Source: Opisthocomus hoazin (taxonomy: Eukaryota; Chordata; Aves; Opisthocomiformes; Opisthocomidae). Taken from it: a stretch of 64,000 nucleotides of DNA. The position numbers and the translations under genes are program-made. Below the pieces are notes generated by a model that saw only the letters and a list, made by a program, of their open reading frames with translations, had not been told where the DNA came from and made no database searches. Where the stretch lies: NCBI RefSeq assembly GCF_030867145.1, contig NC_134417.1, positions 6,115,577 to 6,179,576 on the forward strand, in the 5' to 3' direction. Shown in pieces: positions 39,001 through 51,000 of the stretch; position 1 is the first letter of the stretch, and every line of letters begins with the position of its first letter.

Positions 39001-42000
39001 CCTGGCACAAATCCTTCTCCAGTTGGTTTGGGCTGGGTTACCGGTGCCTACCCAAAAAGAGGGGTTGTGTCCGGCACACACACAATTTAAACGCAGTATT
39101 TGGAGGGAAGGACTTAAGGCAGAGATTTGCTATTTTAAACCTGACATCAGCATCGCTAAACCTGACATCAGCATCGCTTTGCAACCCCTTCTGAATACAA
39201 TAACGACATGTGGGATCCCTTCTGCCTCTTTCGGGCATGTCCTTTGAGCCGCGGTTTCAGGTGCGGAGTGCTGTGGTCATGGTGAAGTCCCTGAAGTCCC
39301 CACAGATGCTCCTGGAGGCCTCCAGAGGGAGCAGTCTGTGTCTCACTTCAGCAGCCAGGACCTTCTCTCCAGGCTGCCAAGACATCGCTCCCTCCCATCA
39401 GTGCCCAAGGAACTTGCTGTAGAGCTGAGACCCCCGGGACAGCCATCGTCCCACACAGACGTGCCACCCCAGGAATGTTTGTGAGCAGATTCCACATTCA
39501 GTGAGAGAGCATATCCTGCCACATGGATACTATAAGACATACTTGAAAATTAATTAACTAGTTTAATATGTTATTTTAAATATGCTTCTCTCCTGGCTGT
39601 GCCCACCCATCTCTCTTCAGATCTCTAAGCGCACTGGGTCCCTGCTTTCTGCGTGGGTGGTGTGGGTCCTTCCAACCTGCTCGTGAGCATCCTGGAAATA
39701 GGTTTGCTTTCTGTGGCGTCAGAAGAGCCCCAGCTGCAGCTCTAGAGCCGCATCTCTGCCTAGTGATGACAGCATTGTTACTAACGATGATGTGTCATGC
39801 AGCTATCCAAAAATCCAGCCAGGGAGAAAGTGTAAAACCAACTGTGAACAGAAAGCACTGCTGATGGGGCAGCAGACTTAGGGCAGAAGCCCTGGGATAC
39901 AGAAGGTGCTGATGCCTTGTGTGATTGTGGACAAATCACTTCACTTCTGGCTTTTTTGGGGCACTGGTGCATTTCCTGAAGGGACTCAAAGGCTCTGCAG
40001 TACCTTTCCACTGAGGCTTTGCACTTATCTGAACGCTGAGCTGGATTCCTACCAGAACAGTTCTGGCCATATTGGTCTCATTTGGATGGCCCTTATGTGC
40101 TTGAGAAGTTAATAGCTGTGGCAGTGTTGGTCAGGGCCACATGCTCTGGGGGCAAAGCAGTTCATCTGACTGATAACAAGGCTTGAAAGTGCTGCAGTCT
40201 TGATGTGTGTGTATGCCTTGTCACACCAGCTAGGCTCTGACCTTCTCCTTTCTCTTGGTTTTTTGTGCGTAACCAAAGACGTTGCTCTTGGTGGCCTCAC
40301 TGCAGGCAGCTGAGAGCTGTGGCAGCGTGAGGGAGAAGAGCAAATGCTCTCGCTGCAGCCTGGCTTCCCTGCAGCCCTGCTGAGAGCCCAGGCTGAACGC
40401 AAAGGCAGGTGGTGGTTCACCTGTAGCCAAAAGCATTTTAGAAAGCAAAGCAACGTTCTCTCTACTGGAGTCACAGAGCTATGGCAGCATGAGAAGTGAG
40501 GTCATCTCCTTGCTGCTGAACACTATGTGGGTGACAGAGCAGGGTTCAGACTGCTTGTCCCCAGGGCCTGTTCTGCTCTAGCCAGTAAGCCTTATGATCC
40601 ATTCTGAGGAGGGCTGCTGGTTTAACTGGGCAGGCTTTGGGAGCAAGCTAGCGTGTACAACGGCAGCTGCAGCTTCCATGCAGAATGCAATACATGGAAG
40701 AGCCTGCATTGTGTGCCATAAGGCTGGCTTTGGTCTTCCCAAAGTGACTTCAGCCCCTAAATCCTGGGGATGCCAGTGAGCAATAGCCTCCTCAGGAACT
40801 GCCACCCCTGAAAACCCTAAGTCACCTCAGCTCCGTGCTGGATTGCTCTCCCTGTGCCTGTGCCACCAAGGGTGGTGGCAGTTGTCGCAGCAGTGCCAGC
40901 CGGGGAAAGCCTTCCACCCCTAGTTAGAGGATGCTTTCTCCTGGAAAGGCTCTGAGCCCCATGCATTGTGTGTTAACCCGATCGTCTGGGCTCGGGGAGC
41001 CTTGGCTGTGCCAGGGAGCTGCTGGGTGGCCTTTAGTTTGGTCGTGACTTTGGTGCAGCACAACGGGACGCAACCCCAGACCAGGAGCAAAGCACAGTGA
41101 GGACAGAGCTGCTTGCAGGTGCCTGACAATCTCTTCTTCCACCAAAGGGTTAGAGTTCCTCCGGCTTTGCTCTCATCAGCTCTGGGAAGTCTGGCACCGC
41201 CATGGCTGCTCTGCAAGCGTAGATCCCATGAAACGTTATTAAAATGATGGCCTGCATGGGGCTGAGCGTGCGCTAGTGTTCACGCAGAAATGCGAAGACC
41301 AGCTCTCCGCTGGCTCGCAGCTGCCTCCCTGCTACGCAGCCTTCAATGTTTCTGTGATTTTTGAGTCATCTGGTTTGGAGAGTGGTTCAGGCATCAGATG
41401 CCAGGTTTTCTGACAGCTTAAATTCATGTGTCAGGCTATGAACTGGTCAGGATTTGGGACAGGAGCTGCTCTTACTGTGAAGGAAACAAGTCGAAGGAGC
41501 AGGTATCATCCTGTTCCTTGCCCAGAGCCGTACGTGTCTTGGCCTGCTGTTAACAGCCCATGAAGATACTCCAGTCCTGGTAGGAATTTGCATGGCAGTC
41601 TTGACCAGGGTGGAGACCTCCCATTCCAGATGATCTGAAGAAATAAGGCCCTTGCTTTGCAAGGAGGTGGGCTGCTCCTGAGTGACAAGGAACGGAGATT
41701 CAGGGGCAAGGTGTCCTGCTCAGGGCAGCCAGGTCGCCCCAGAGAGCATCATTCCCTGTTCCTGCCTGGGTACCACAAGTGAGCAAAGACCATTGGCATA
41801 GAAAAGCCAGCCATGGGTTAGGTTTGCACTCATTTAAACCGCGAGCGGCCTTGCTCCGCAGCATGCAGTCTGGCGTGAGAGGCTTCTGTGGCTCTCGTTT
41901 TTGCTGCAGTAAAATTGTTTTTAGAAAAGGAGGCTCCCTCTGTCTGGCAACGTCACAGAATCACAGAATAGTAGGGGTTGGAAGGGACCTCTGTGGGTCA

Positions 42001-45000
42001 TCTAGTCCAACCCTCCTGCCAAAGCAGGGTCACCTACAGCAGGCTGCAAAGGACCCTGCCCAGGTGCGTCTTGAATATTTCCAGAGAAGGAGACTCCACA
42101 ACCTCCCTGGGCAGCCTGTTCCAGTGCTCCGTCACCCTCAGAGGGAAGAAGTTCTTCCTCATGTTCAGACGGAATTTCCTCTGCTTCAGTTTGTGCCCAT
42201 TGACCCTTTAGACAATGCGGCTTCAAATGGACTTACGTTAGGAACGTGCTGCTGCACTATGCCAATGAAACCCCCTAATCACCTGACAAATATTTGGGTT
42301 TGCTTCATGTCTGTTTGCTCAGAAGTGTAGAAAATCCATAGTTATTACATTAACGAGAAAGATGTGATAGGAATGTTGAACTAATTACAAATAATAAAAA
42401 AAAAAAGAAAAGCCAGAGTGGGAAGAGCTAGCATCGAAAGACCAGGACTTACTCTGTCTGCTCTGTAACACCTTTGTTTTGCACAAAAAGCAGGTTTTTC
42501 TCTCTGTGAGTATTTAGGCTTTTCCACTGGCTTTGACACCCTCTGTCCAAGGCTTTTGTCAGTTGGCTGAGCCCAGCGTTGCTGCAGCTTTGATGGAGAG
42601 CTTTTTATCCTCTACTGACAGCTCGAGTGCAGCTCGCTGGAGCCGGGCTGCAGGGCTGACCCTTTGCAGGAGAAATTAATTTGCTTCCATCTTCTCTGAT
42701 CAGCCTATCTGTAGAAGTTTGATAAAAATCACAGCCTGGTTGTTTGTTACACTGACCTCAGTTTAATACTCCAAAGGAAGGCAAAGATGATGAGAACTGC
42801 TAAATGAAATGAGCAATCCATCCAAAATCCAACAGTGTGTGCCTGCTCAGCAAATTTGTGAGATTCTTGGTATTTAGGGATTTAGTCACAGCGGAGGCAG
42901 GGAACGTGCCCAGCGTTGTAACGCTCATTCTTCCCCCTTTCAGGTAACAAGAGCCAGGTCCAGGCTGAACTCTGCTATGCAGAGAACAAGTTTGTGTGCC
43001 CGAACACCACGCAGGATCCTCAGAAGGAGGCCAACAGCATATGGGCAATGATGGTCATCGCCCAGCTGCTGGCTGGAATCGGGACGGTTCCCATCCAGCC
43101 CTTTGGGATATCCTACGTAGACGACTTTGCGGAGGCAAACAATTCCCCGCTGTACGTTGGTAAGTGGGACCGATGCTGTATATCGTTTTGTTTCCTCCAG
43201 ACTGTAGAGGTGAGATGTAGAGGTGCTCATCTGGGGAGGAGCCTGTGGACACGGGTTGAGCAGCCAGTGGGACTCAGATGAGATCCTCCCCCATGAAAAG
43301 GCTGGGCTGTCTCTCCCCTTGACTGTCAGCTCTTCTCTGTAGGGTTGTAGTTATGGTGTGGCTGTTAGGAAGCCAAAGAATCAGGGCAAGGAGATGAGAT
43401 GGGTGAGCTGGGGCTTCTCCCTCACATAACTGTCTGTGAGAAGTTATAAGATCCACACAGGGAAAGAGTAGTAAGGAAACTTCCTCAGAGGCCATCTCCT
43501 GCTCTTACTGAGCAGTGGTTGACCATGGTTTAACCAGAGGTATGACAGCCTGCAGGAGTCAATTAATTTTGCATCAAGGTTTCAGAACTGACATTTTTTT
43601 TCATGGAAACAGTCCCTGCCTGGTGGGGACTCCCAGACTCAGGAGGACTTCTTGACTGCAAGAAGCAGGTTCAGGCTTCCATGTTAAACTGCGTTTTTTC
43701 CTCTGTGAATGGCAAAACCCATCTGGTGCTGGCCTGCCTACGTGAGCTTTGAGCTCAGTCTGGAAGTTATTTAAAAACCCAATTCCTCCTGATGCCGAAC
43801 AATGTCTTCAAAGCAGCCAAAGGCATCAGAGTGATTTAGGAGTCGAAAGCGGATGTTCCAAAATAGGGTAAGCACTAACGGAGCAGGGAAAGCCTTTGGG
43901 ATTAGACTCCCAAGGACAGGCTTTGAACAAGCACTGAAGTGCTTGGCAGGGTCTCCAGACCCACCCAGGCATCCTTTGCTCCAGGCTTCTGCTGGAAAGG
44001 GGTGCTGCACCACCTAAGAGCTCCACAGAAAGTCTCCCATGTGGGTAGTACTCAGTCCTCTCAGCTCAAATATAGTAGTCTGGGCTGGCAAAAGGAGGGA
44101 CAAAGCATCCTTGTCTTCCCCTGGTGGCGAGGGTTCACTGCTGCCGGGATCTCCCAGTGCCCAAACCTGCAGGTCCTGAAGATGAAGGAAAATGGGACTG
44201 GCTTGTTCTTTATAATATAAATGGTCACTTTAGGGCTGTGGGAATGTCTGTGTTGGGGGGGTATGGCTCCTGTGAGTCTGGATTGCCTCAATACAACATA
44301 AATACCATTGCCCTTTGAGTCTTGTTTCGTTTTAGATCTCAGAATCTTCTTATGAAAAGGAACACTACTCTCCTCATATGATGTTAAATACTCCTCCTCT
44401 AAAGACCCTGCCCTTCAAAACTTAGGTTTGTGTTGTAGAAGCAAAAGCACTGCCTTGCCTAATTGGAAAAAAAAAAAGAGCTTTAAAAATATGTGAGGTT
44501 TTAAAATATGTAGGCTGAGGTGTAGCAGTGGGATCAGGCACTTTCGTACCTGGTATGCTCAAAGGCTCCAGACCAGCAAAATGCACAGAAATGGTCAATG
44601 CAGGTCAAGAAAACTGTCTCTTTCTGAACATTTTAAGAAGGTTGTGTGAAGAGTTTCTTTTAGGAAGGAAACTTGAATCCTTTCATTCCAAAGAAGTCAA
44701 AGGGGAACTTTTTGACCTCACGGGTTAGGTCCAAGTTATCTGTTTTCTAAATGGGATAATTCAGCTGAACCGAGGGTGATCTACTGGCCTTTTTGCTCTC
44801 AGCATCTTTCACCTCCCCTGAAGTTTACACCAAATATTTTTGCTTGGATCTAATGACTGTGATGGCTTTGCTTCCTTGGCCTCCTGTAGGAGATTAAGGT
44901 CTCCATCACCTGTGGGAGCCCAGGATGCCACCACCTTGCTGCTCTCTGGGGTTTCGCCCCTTTGTCACAGCGAATCATGGATATTCACAGTGTAGCTGAC

Positions 45001-48000
45001 AACTTTAAGCGCATCGGCAAAGCCTTGATTGCAGCAGAGCAGAGGGACTTTTTCTGCAGGCAGCTGCCTGCCCTCCTCCTGATCCTATTAGATGAACACC
45101 ACATTCAGTATCTGAGCAATGGGGATCTTATCATCTGCCGCTTGACAAAAGATGGTTTCTCTCCTCTGCGTGTTGTAACACCATTCCTGCCTCACGTGGG
45201 AAGACAAAAGCTGTATCTGCACTGAAGCTACTGTTTGCTGCTCACACTGGCTCTCTGCTCCCTTTTTTCAGCCATCCTCTTTGCCATTGCTGTGTTTGGA
45301 CCTGCTTTTGGATACTTGTTGGGATCCGTGGTGCTGCGGCTCTTTGTGGATATTGGAAGAGTTGACATTGGTGAGTATTTCCCAAGTAGCGATGCTCCTC
45401 CTAAAAGCCTTCTGAGAGTCAGAAGGTCACTCTGAGATAACTGGTGGCAGTCCCATGACCCAGAAAACCCGCTCTGCTGGAAAGACCAGACCTGGAATAG
45501 CACCCCCAGCGCACTTCTCCACTCCATCTCCCCATTAGGAAGGCTACAGATGGTTCTGAAGCCACCACTGAAGCAGAGCCCTGCGGTAGGGACATTTCAA
45601 TGTCCTACTCATGGTGCTGCACTGAAGAACTGGTGGTCGTTGGTGGGTATTCCCACTGCCACCACGCTGAGGAAGTATCATGCTACCCCAGAACTGTGGT
45701 GGAGAGAAGCAGGGACATCTGAAGCATCCAGGGATGGAAAAGACAACCACAAGGCAACCATTGCCCTGTGGATGCACGGGAAGGCTCGAGTCTACTCATT
45801 CTCCTCCTCATCACCATACACCGGCATCTACAGAGAGAGGGACCAAGGCAATGCCACTGCATTTTTTTATGCAGTGGTTGCAGAAAATGATTATTTTCTT
45901 TATCTGCGGTGCATGCTTATTATTTCTGGTAACTTAATCACTGAAGAATTCTCCCCAGCTCCACCATTAATGTGGCTTTTCCTGTGTTTCCTTAGAGAGA
46001 TCAGAGCTCGCCTGACAATTTTGTCTGGTGCCTGATAAGAATAATAAATGAACCTGGGGCAGGAAATGGCAAAAAGCCTTGGCTCACTCCCTGTGGCGGC
46101 AGACGGATTTAGCAGCCTCTGCCTGGTCGCTCCGTGATGACGTCCGAGCTCTGGAGTGGAGTGGTCCTGTTTGGGGAAGCGGGGTGATTGTTTTGGTGGG
46201 GCGTGGGCTCCTCTCCTGCCGCACCCTGGCACGGGGCTCCCACCCGGAGGCTGCTGCTGGTTCCTTTCCCAGCCGCAACGTCCCGACGATGGGGAGATGC
46301 GGTCCCCATGCCAAGCCAAGCAATCTGTCAACCTCCCGTGAGCATCGCTTGGCCCAGCCGAAGGATGTCGGCGCTGGAGACGGAGTGGCTCTCACCTTCT
46401 CCTCCTGTTTCCGGAGAAGGCGCCCAGAGTTTCTTCCACTCGGAAACCAGGCTCATTAACAGTGCTCTTCTGCCGGCACGGGTCCTTCCCCTGGTCTCTG
46501 CAAGCAGAGAGTGACCAAGCCTGGAACAATGGGAGAGCAATTTTTCCAGGAAAGTGGCTGTGCCCTTTCCCGGTCCCTGTCTCAGCTCAGCATCCCTGGC
46601 CGGCAGCGCACTGCCCAGGCAGAGGAGGATGGAGTAGGGCCCCCGTAATCGCGGCCTTGCTGGCTGGCTCAGTGGGGAAGAGTTGAACCTGCGCCATCAG
46701 CATGCTTCAGTGCTGACTAAATCCATTCACAGGCATTTGGGAGGCTCGGCGCAGTTGGGATGGGGAGTGGCTGTGCAGGATCCTGGCCAGGGATAAGGAG
46801 GTCAAACACGACCAGGGCCGGTCTTGCTACCAACACTGGTGGGAGCTCCCACCTCCACCCATTTGCTCCTCCATGCCAGTGGAGAGACCCCTGGACTGTG
46901 CCCACATGGACCCTTCATGCTCCTCCGGTCCGTATTTGCGTGGACATTTCACCCTTAGATGTGCAGGAGCAAAGGTCTTACAATGGGTCCTTGTCTCTTG
47001 CAGCTACTGTGGCCCTGACACCAAGGGACCAGCGGTGGATTGGAGCGTGGTGGCTGGGACTGCTGATCTCCTCAGGCTGCTTGGTCCTCACATCCATTCC
47101 TTATTTCTTTTTCCCTCGGTACATGCTGAAAGGAAAGGTGAGACCTCATCTCCGGAGGGCCAAAACATCTTGGTGCCAGGGCTGCTCTCGGAGAGGGAAT
47201 ACCTGTCCCCAGAGGAGAGGGGTGGGAGGGACGGAGGGAGGGAGGAAGGGAGCCCAGCGGGTGGGAGGGAGGGAGGAAGGGAGCCCAGCAACCCTTTTCA
47301 GATATGGTTACAACTTCTCACAAGCAAGAAGTCTTCCAAACGAGCTCTGTGCCTTTAACACATGAAGGACCAGACCCTTCACTTCCTCACCATTAGCTGG
47401 AAAGCCAGAACCTCCAGAGCTCAGCATACCAAAACCAGACCTCATGCCCTTCCCACTAGCTGCATCGACAGCATCTTTTGGGAAGGATTTTGGGTAGACC
47501 TGCACCTTCCCTGGGTCAAGGTGATGGCCATGTGGTTTCTTGGGGTTCCTGCATGCAGTCGTGCTTGGTAGGGGTCTGTCTTCAACCCTCCTGGGGTGTC
47601 TGACCTGGTTCTTCTGGTGATGGCTGTATCTTAACTCCCCACTGGAACACCTTTGGCAAGGCGATGCTCCCCTGACACCAGCAGCATCATCATCAGTGAC
47701 AGCCCCTGCTCGGAGCAGAGCATCCTCTACTGTGGCGCACATGGGAGAAGCTCTGGGATAAAGCTGGGCAGCGGAGTTTGATAAATGGACTTTTCCTTTG
47801 GGGAAAAAAATTGCAGAAATGAGACAAGTTTCCCATTAAAACAAATCTTAAAATATGCAAAACTATCAAAATGTTTCATTTCAGTGTTTTCAAAGCCAAG
47901 CCCCACTGGCTTCGTTTCGAAAATAGTTTTGTTTTGTTTTGTTTTGAATTTGTTCAATCATCGATTCTTTAAAGGTCAAAATCAAAGCCAAAATATTTCA

Positions 48001-51000
48001 TTATTATAACTAGAGGACTCACCAGACTTGAGCTGACCTGTCTCCAATTTTCATTTTCAGACTTTTTGCAGCATTAAAAAGAGGTATATTGTCAGGGTTC
48101 AGGAGGGGAAAGCTTTCCAAGCCCTTGAAACCTTTCCAAACTCTTAAAACCTCTTCAAGCAGGACAAGCTTTTGTCTTGCAGCTCTGCTCAAGGGCTGCA
48201 GGGATTTTTGAGATAATTCACCCCTGTGGTGTAACAGGCAGGAAAACCATCAGGCCTGGCTGGGGGTCAAAGGCATCTGGGACAGACCCTGAGCCTTGCT
48301 GGGAGCCACGCATGGGTGCTTCCCTCTCACCGCAGGTTGCCCTTCTTTCCCTCCCCAGGACCCGAACATGGAGGCTGGCATGCTCAGGAAGATGGAGAAT
48401 GGGGTGGCTGAAGAAACCTCCCTGCTGGAATTCATAAAAAGTAAAGGGCTGGCACTTAAAGGCGAGGGTGAACGGGGGCGCCGGGCCATGCTGGGTGGGT
48501 AAAGACCACCACGCCAGCGTTTTCATGCTGAGGGTGCTTGTTGGAAGACTTTGAGTCTGTCCACCACGTTGTATGGAGGTGTCAGGTCCATCTCAGGCAC
48601 CTTGAGGGTTGCAGTGTGCTCTTCCTTAAGGACCACGGGAAGATGGACACAGCCTCCCTCTTGTTATAAGACAGCAGTGTTGAGGTCTGTGGAGCCTGAA
48701 TCATCTCTGAAAATTGGTTTGAGGATTGTAAAAGGTATGAGCATGCTGGAAAACTCAAGCTAGGTGGTTTAACCCATGGCTCCAAGAGAGGGCTTGGGGC
48801 TGCCGGCACACCGGCCACCGCTTTGAGAAGGTCACCACACTGCAGCTGACACCAGTTTATGCATAGCTGAAACCAGCTTGAGTAGGGATGTCACTGATGA
48901 TAGAGATCAATTTAATGGCTTCTTTTAGCTCCATGATGACTTCTTTCCAGCTAAAGCCCCCCCTTTCCTTCCCTCTCCACCCACTGCAGTCATGTCCTGC
49001 GGCTGTTAGCTCCCTCCTCTCTCTCACTGGGCTTGATGAAAGAAACCAGGTCTCCATGGCACTCTCTGCTAGAAGGGGAAAGCTAATTAGAGACAAAATA
49101 AACAGAGCTGCTCCTGAGGAGCCTGGAATCAATCTGCCTCTGCTTGAAGGGCTGTCCTGGCTGGGCAGGGGGACGTGATGTCCCACCAGGAAAATACACT
49201 GTGTTCATCAGCTGCAGGAGCCAGACCCTGCCTGTGCGCAGCCGGCGGGGCTCTGCCAAAACCCCTGTGGCTTTGTATGTTTGCACCACCCAAGGGTATG
49301 GCCCTTGCTCCAGAAAAAACAAACTCATGGTGGCTGCCAAGTGCTCTGGAGGCCTGTGAGATTGTAAAGCGTGGGCAGGAGGGTGGTGGGTAGAGCTGGT
49401 CCTCCACCTTGCTTCTCAGGGCGCTTTGGTCATGGTCTTGCCAGCTGCTGGGCCACATTAGGGTGTCTCCCCTTCCATTTTCCCATGGCCTTAGATGTAG
49501 AATCATAGAATAGTTTGGGTTGGAGGGGACCTTTAAAAGTCATTTAGCCTACCCCCCCTGCAGTGAGCAGGGACATCTTCAGCTGGATCAGGTTGCTCAG
49601 AGCCCCATCCTACCTGGCGTGGAATATTTCCAGGGATGGGGCATCTCCCACCTCTCTGGGCAGCCTGTGCCAGGGTTTCACCATCTGTATTAACTCGCTG
49701 GGAACAGTCTAAGGTGGCGGGGGTTCACAGTAGGAATTGCTGATGTGAGGATCACATGGCTAAAATACATTTTTCCTGCTGTTTCCCTGTAGGATTCCCA
49801 AAGATCTTCCTCAGGCTGCTCCTCAACCCCCTCTTCATTCTCCTGGTGGTGGCTCAGTGCAGCTTCTCCTCAGTCATTGCGGGTCTGGCCACCTTCCTCA
49901 ACAAGTTCCTGGAGAAGCAGTACGGTGCCTCCTCCTCATACGCCAACTTTCTCATAGGTGAGAACAGCCAGGCAGCGGCAGCTATGGGGTGAAAAATACC
50001 CATCAGCCACCTGCCCGTGTGCCCAAGGGTTTTTAATCCCATGGGAGGAAGTCATTGGAAGCTCATTTTCAGATGAGACCTAGGGATCACCTCGAGATGG
50101 TTGATGACTTTCCTGACCTCAGGTGCCTGCAGAAGGGCAGGGTGTGTTGCAGCCTTTCAAAGACTGTCTACATTTGTTCACTTACTCTTGTGGGCCAGCA
50201 ATCCCTCTCGAAAATGTGCAAGGCCACTACTTGGGTGAAGCAAGTCTGGATCACTCAAATGCTTGAAGAAGCTGGCAAGAGCAAGCAATTATGCATCAAG
50301 CTTGATCTTGCATCTCTAAGCCAGATTCCAGGGGGTGAAGTTTCTTATAGGTGCCAGCTGCCTTGGGTTTTGGTCTGTCTTGGTTAATGGTGGGGTCTGT
50401 GGGTTCTCCCAACCACCACAAGGTCCACTAAGCCAATACATCCATCCCCTGCCCACAGAATGGTGCTTGGTAGGCAGGACCCCAGCTAACACCTTCGTTC
50501 CTCTGCAGGAGCTGTGAACCTGCCAGCAGCAGCGCTTGGGATGCTCTTAGGAGGAATCATCATGAAACGCTTTGCCTTCTCCCTCCGGGCCATCCCCCGG
50601 TTTTCAGTGGTGGTGCTTGTTATCTCCATCCTTATCTGCCTGCCCATTTTCTTCATGGGCTGCTCCACAGGGCGCATCAATGGGATCTACCCCCCCAGGT
50701 AATGTAGGAGCTTGGGTTCTTTCCAGCTCCTTGTTCCTCCAACTCTTGACCTGATTACCCATGGGGTGGGATGCGTGCAGGTGGAGGGGAAGAGGCAGTA
50801 GACATCACCACACTACTGCTCGCTCCTTGATCACACGCCTGGAGGAGATCTAAGTGCTATTGCAGCACAGAATGCTTGGGAGGGCATTTATTCCTGATTT
50901 TCTGTGCCAAACAAGCGGGGTGTATTTTTCACTCTGGATTTTTGTGTGGAAATTAGTACTGTTAGTGACCGTGCCCACATCAACCCCATACATGGGCACC

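Larger units (their letters stand above)
38968..42943 (+). other. SLCO2A1: SLCO2A1 intron 3 (4.0 kb, phase 1)
   Basis: The intron holds a 21 bp tandem duplication at 39136-39177 and an antisense CR1 fragment at 41953-42208. Otherwise it is unique sequence with no recognised exon. It ends in CCCTTTCAG. Confidence 0.85.

Noticed and set aside
38968-39194. Extension of SLCO2A1 exon 3 past its donor
   Set aside because: The frame stays open to 39194, but a clear GTAAGT donor is present, the phase fits exon 4 exactly, and the extension does not resemble the transporter.
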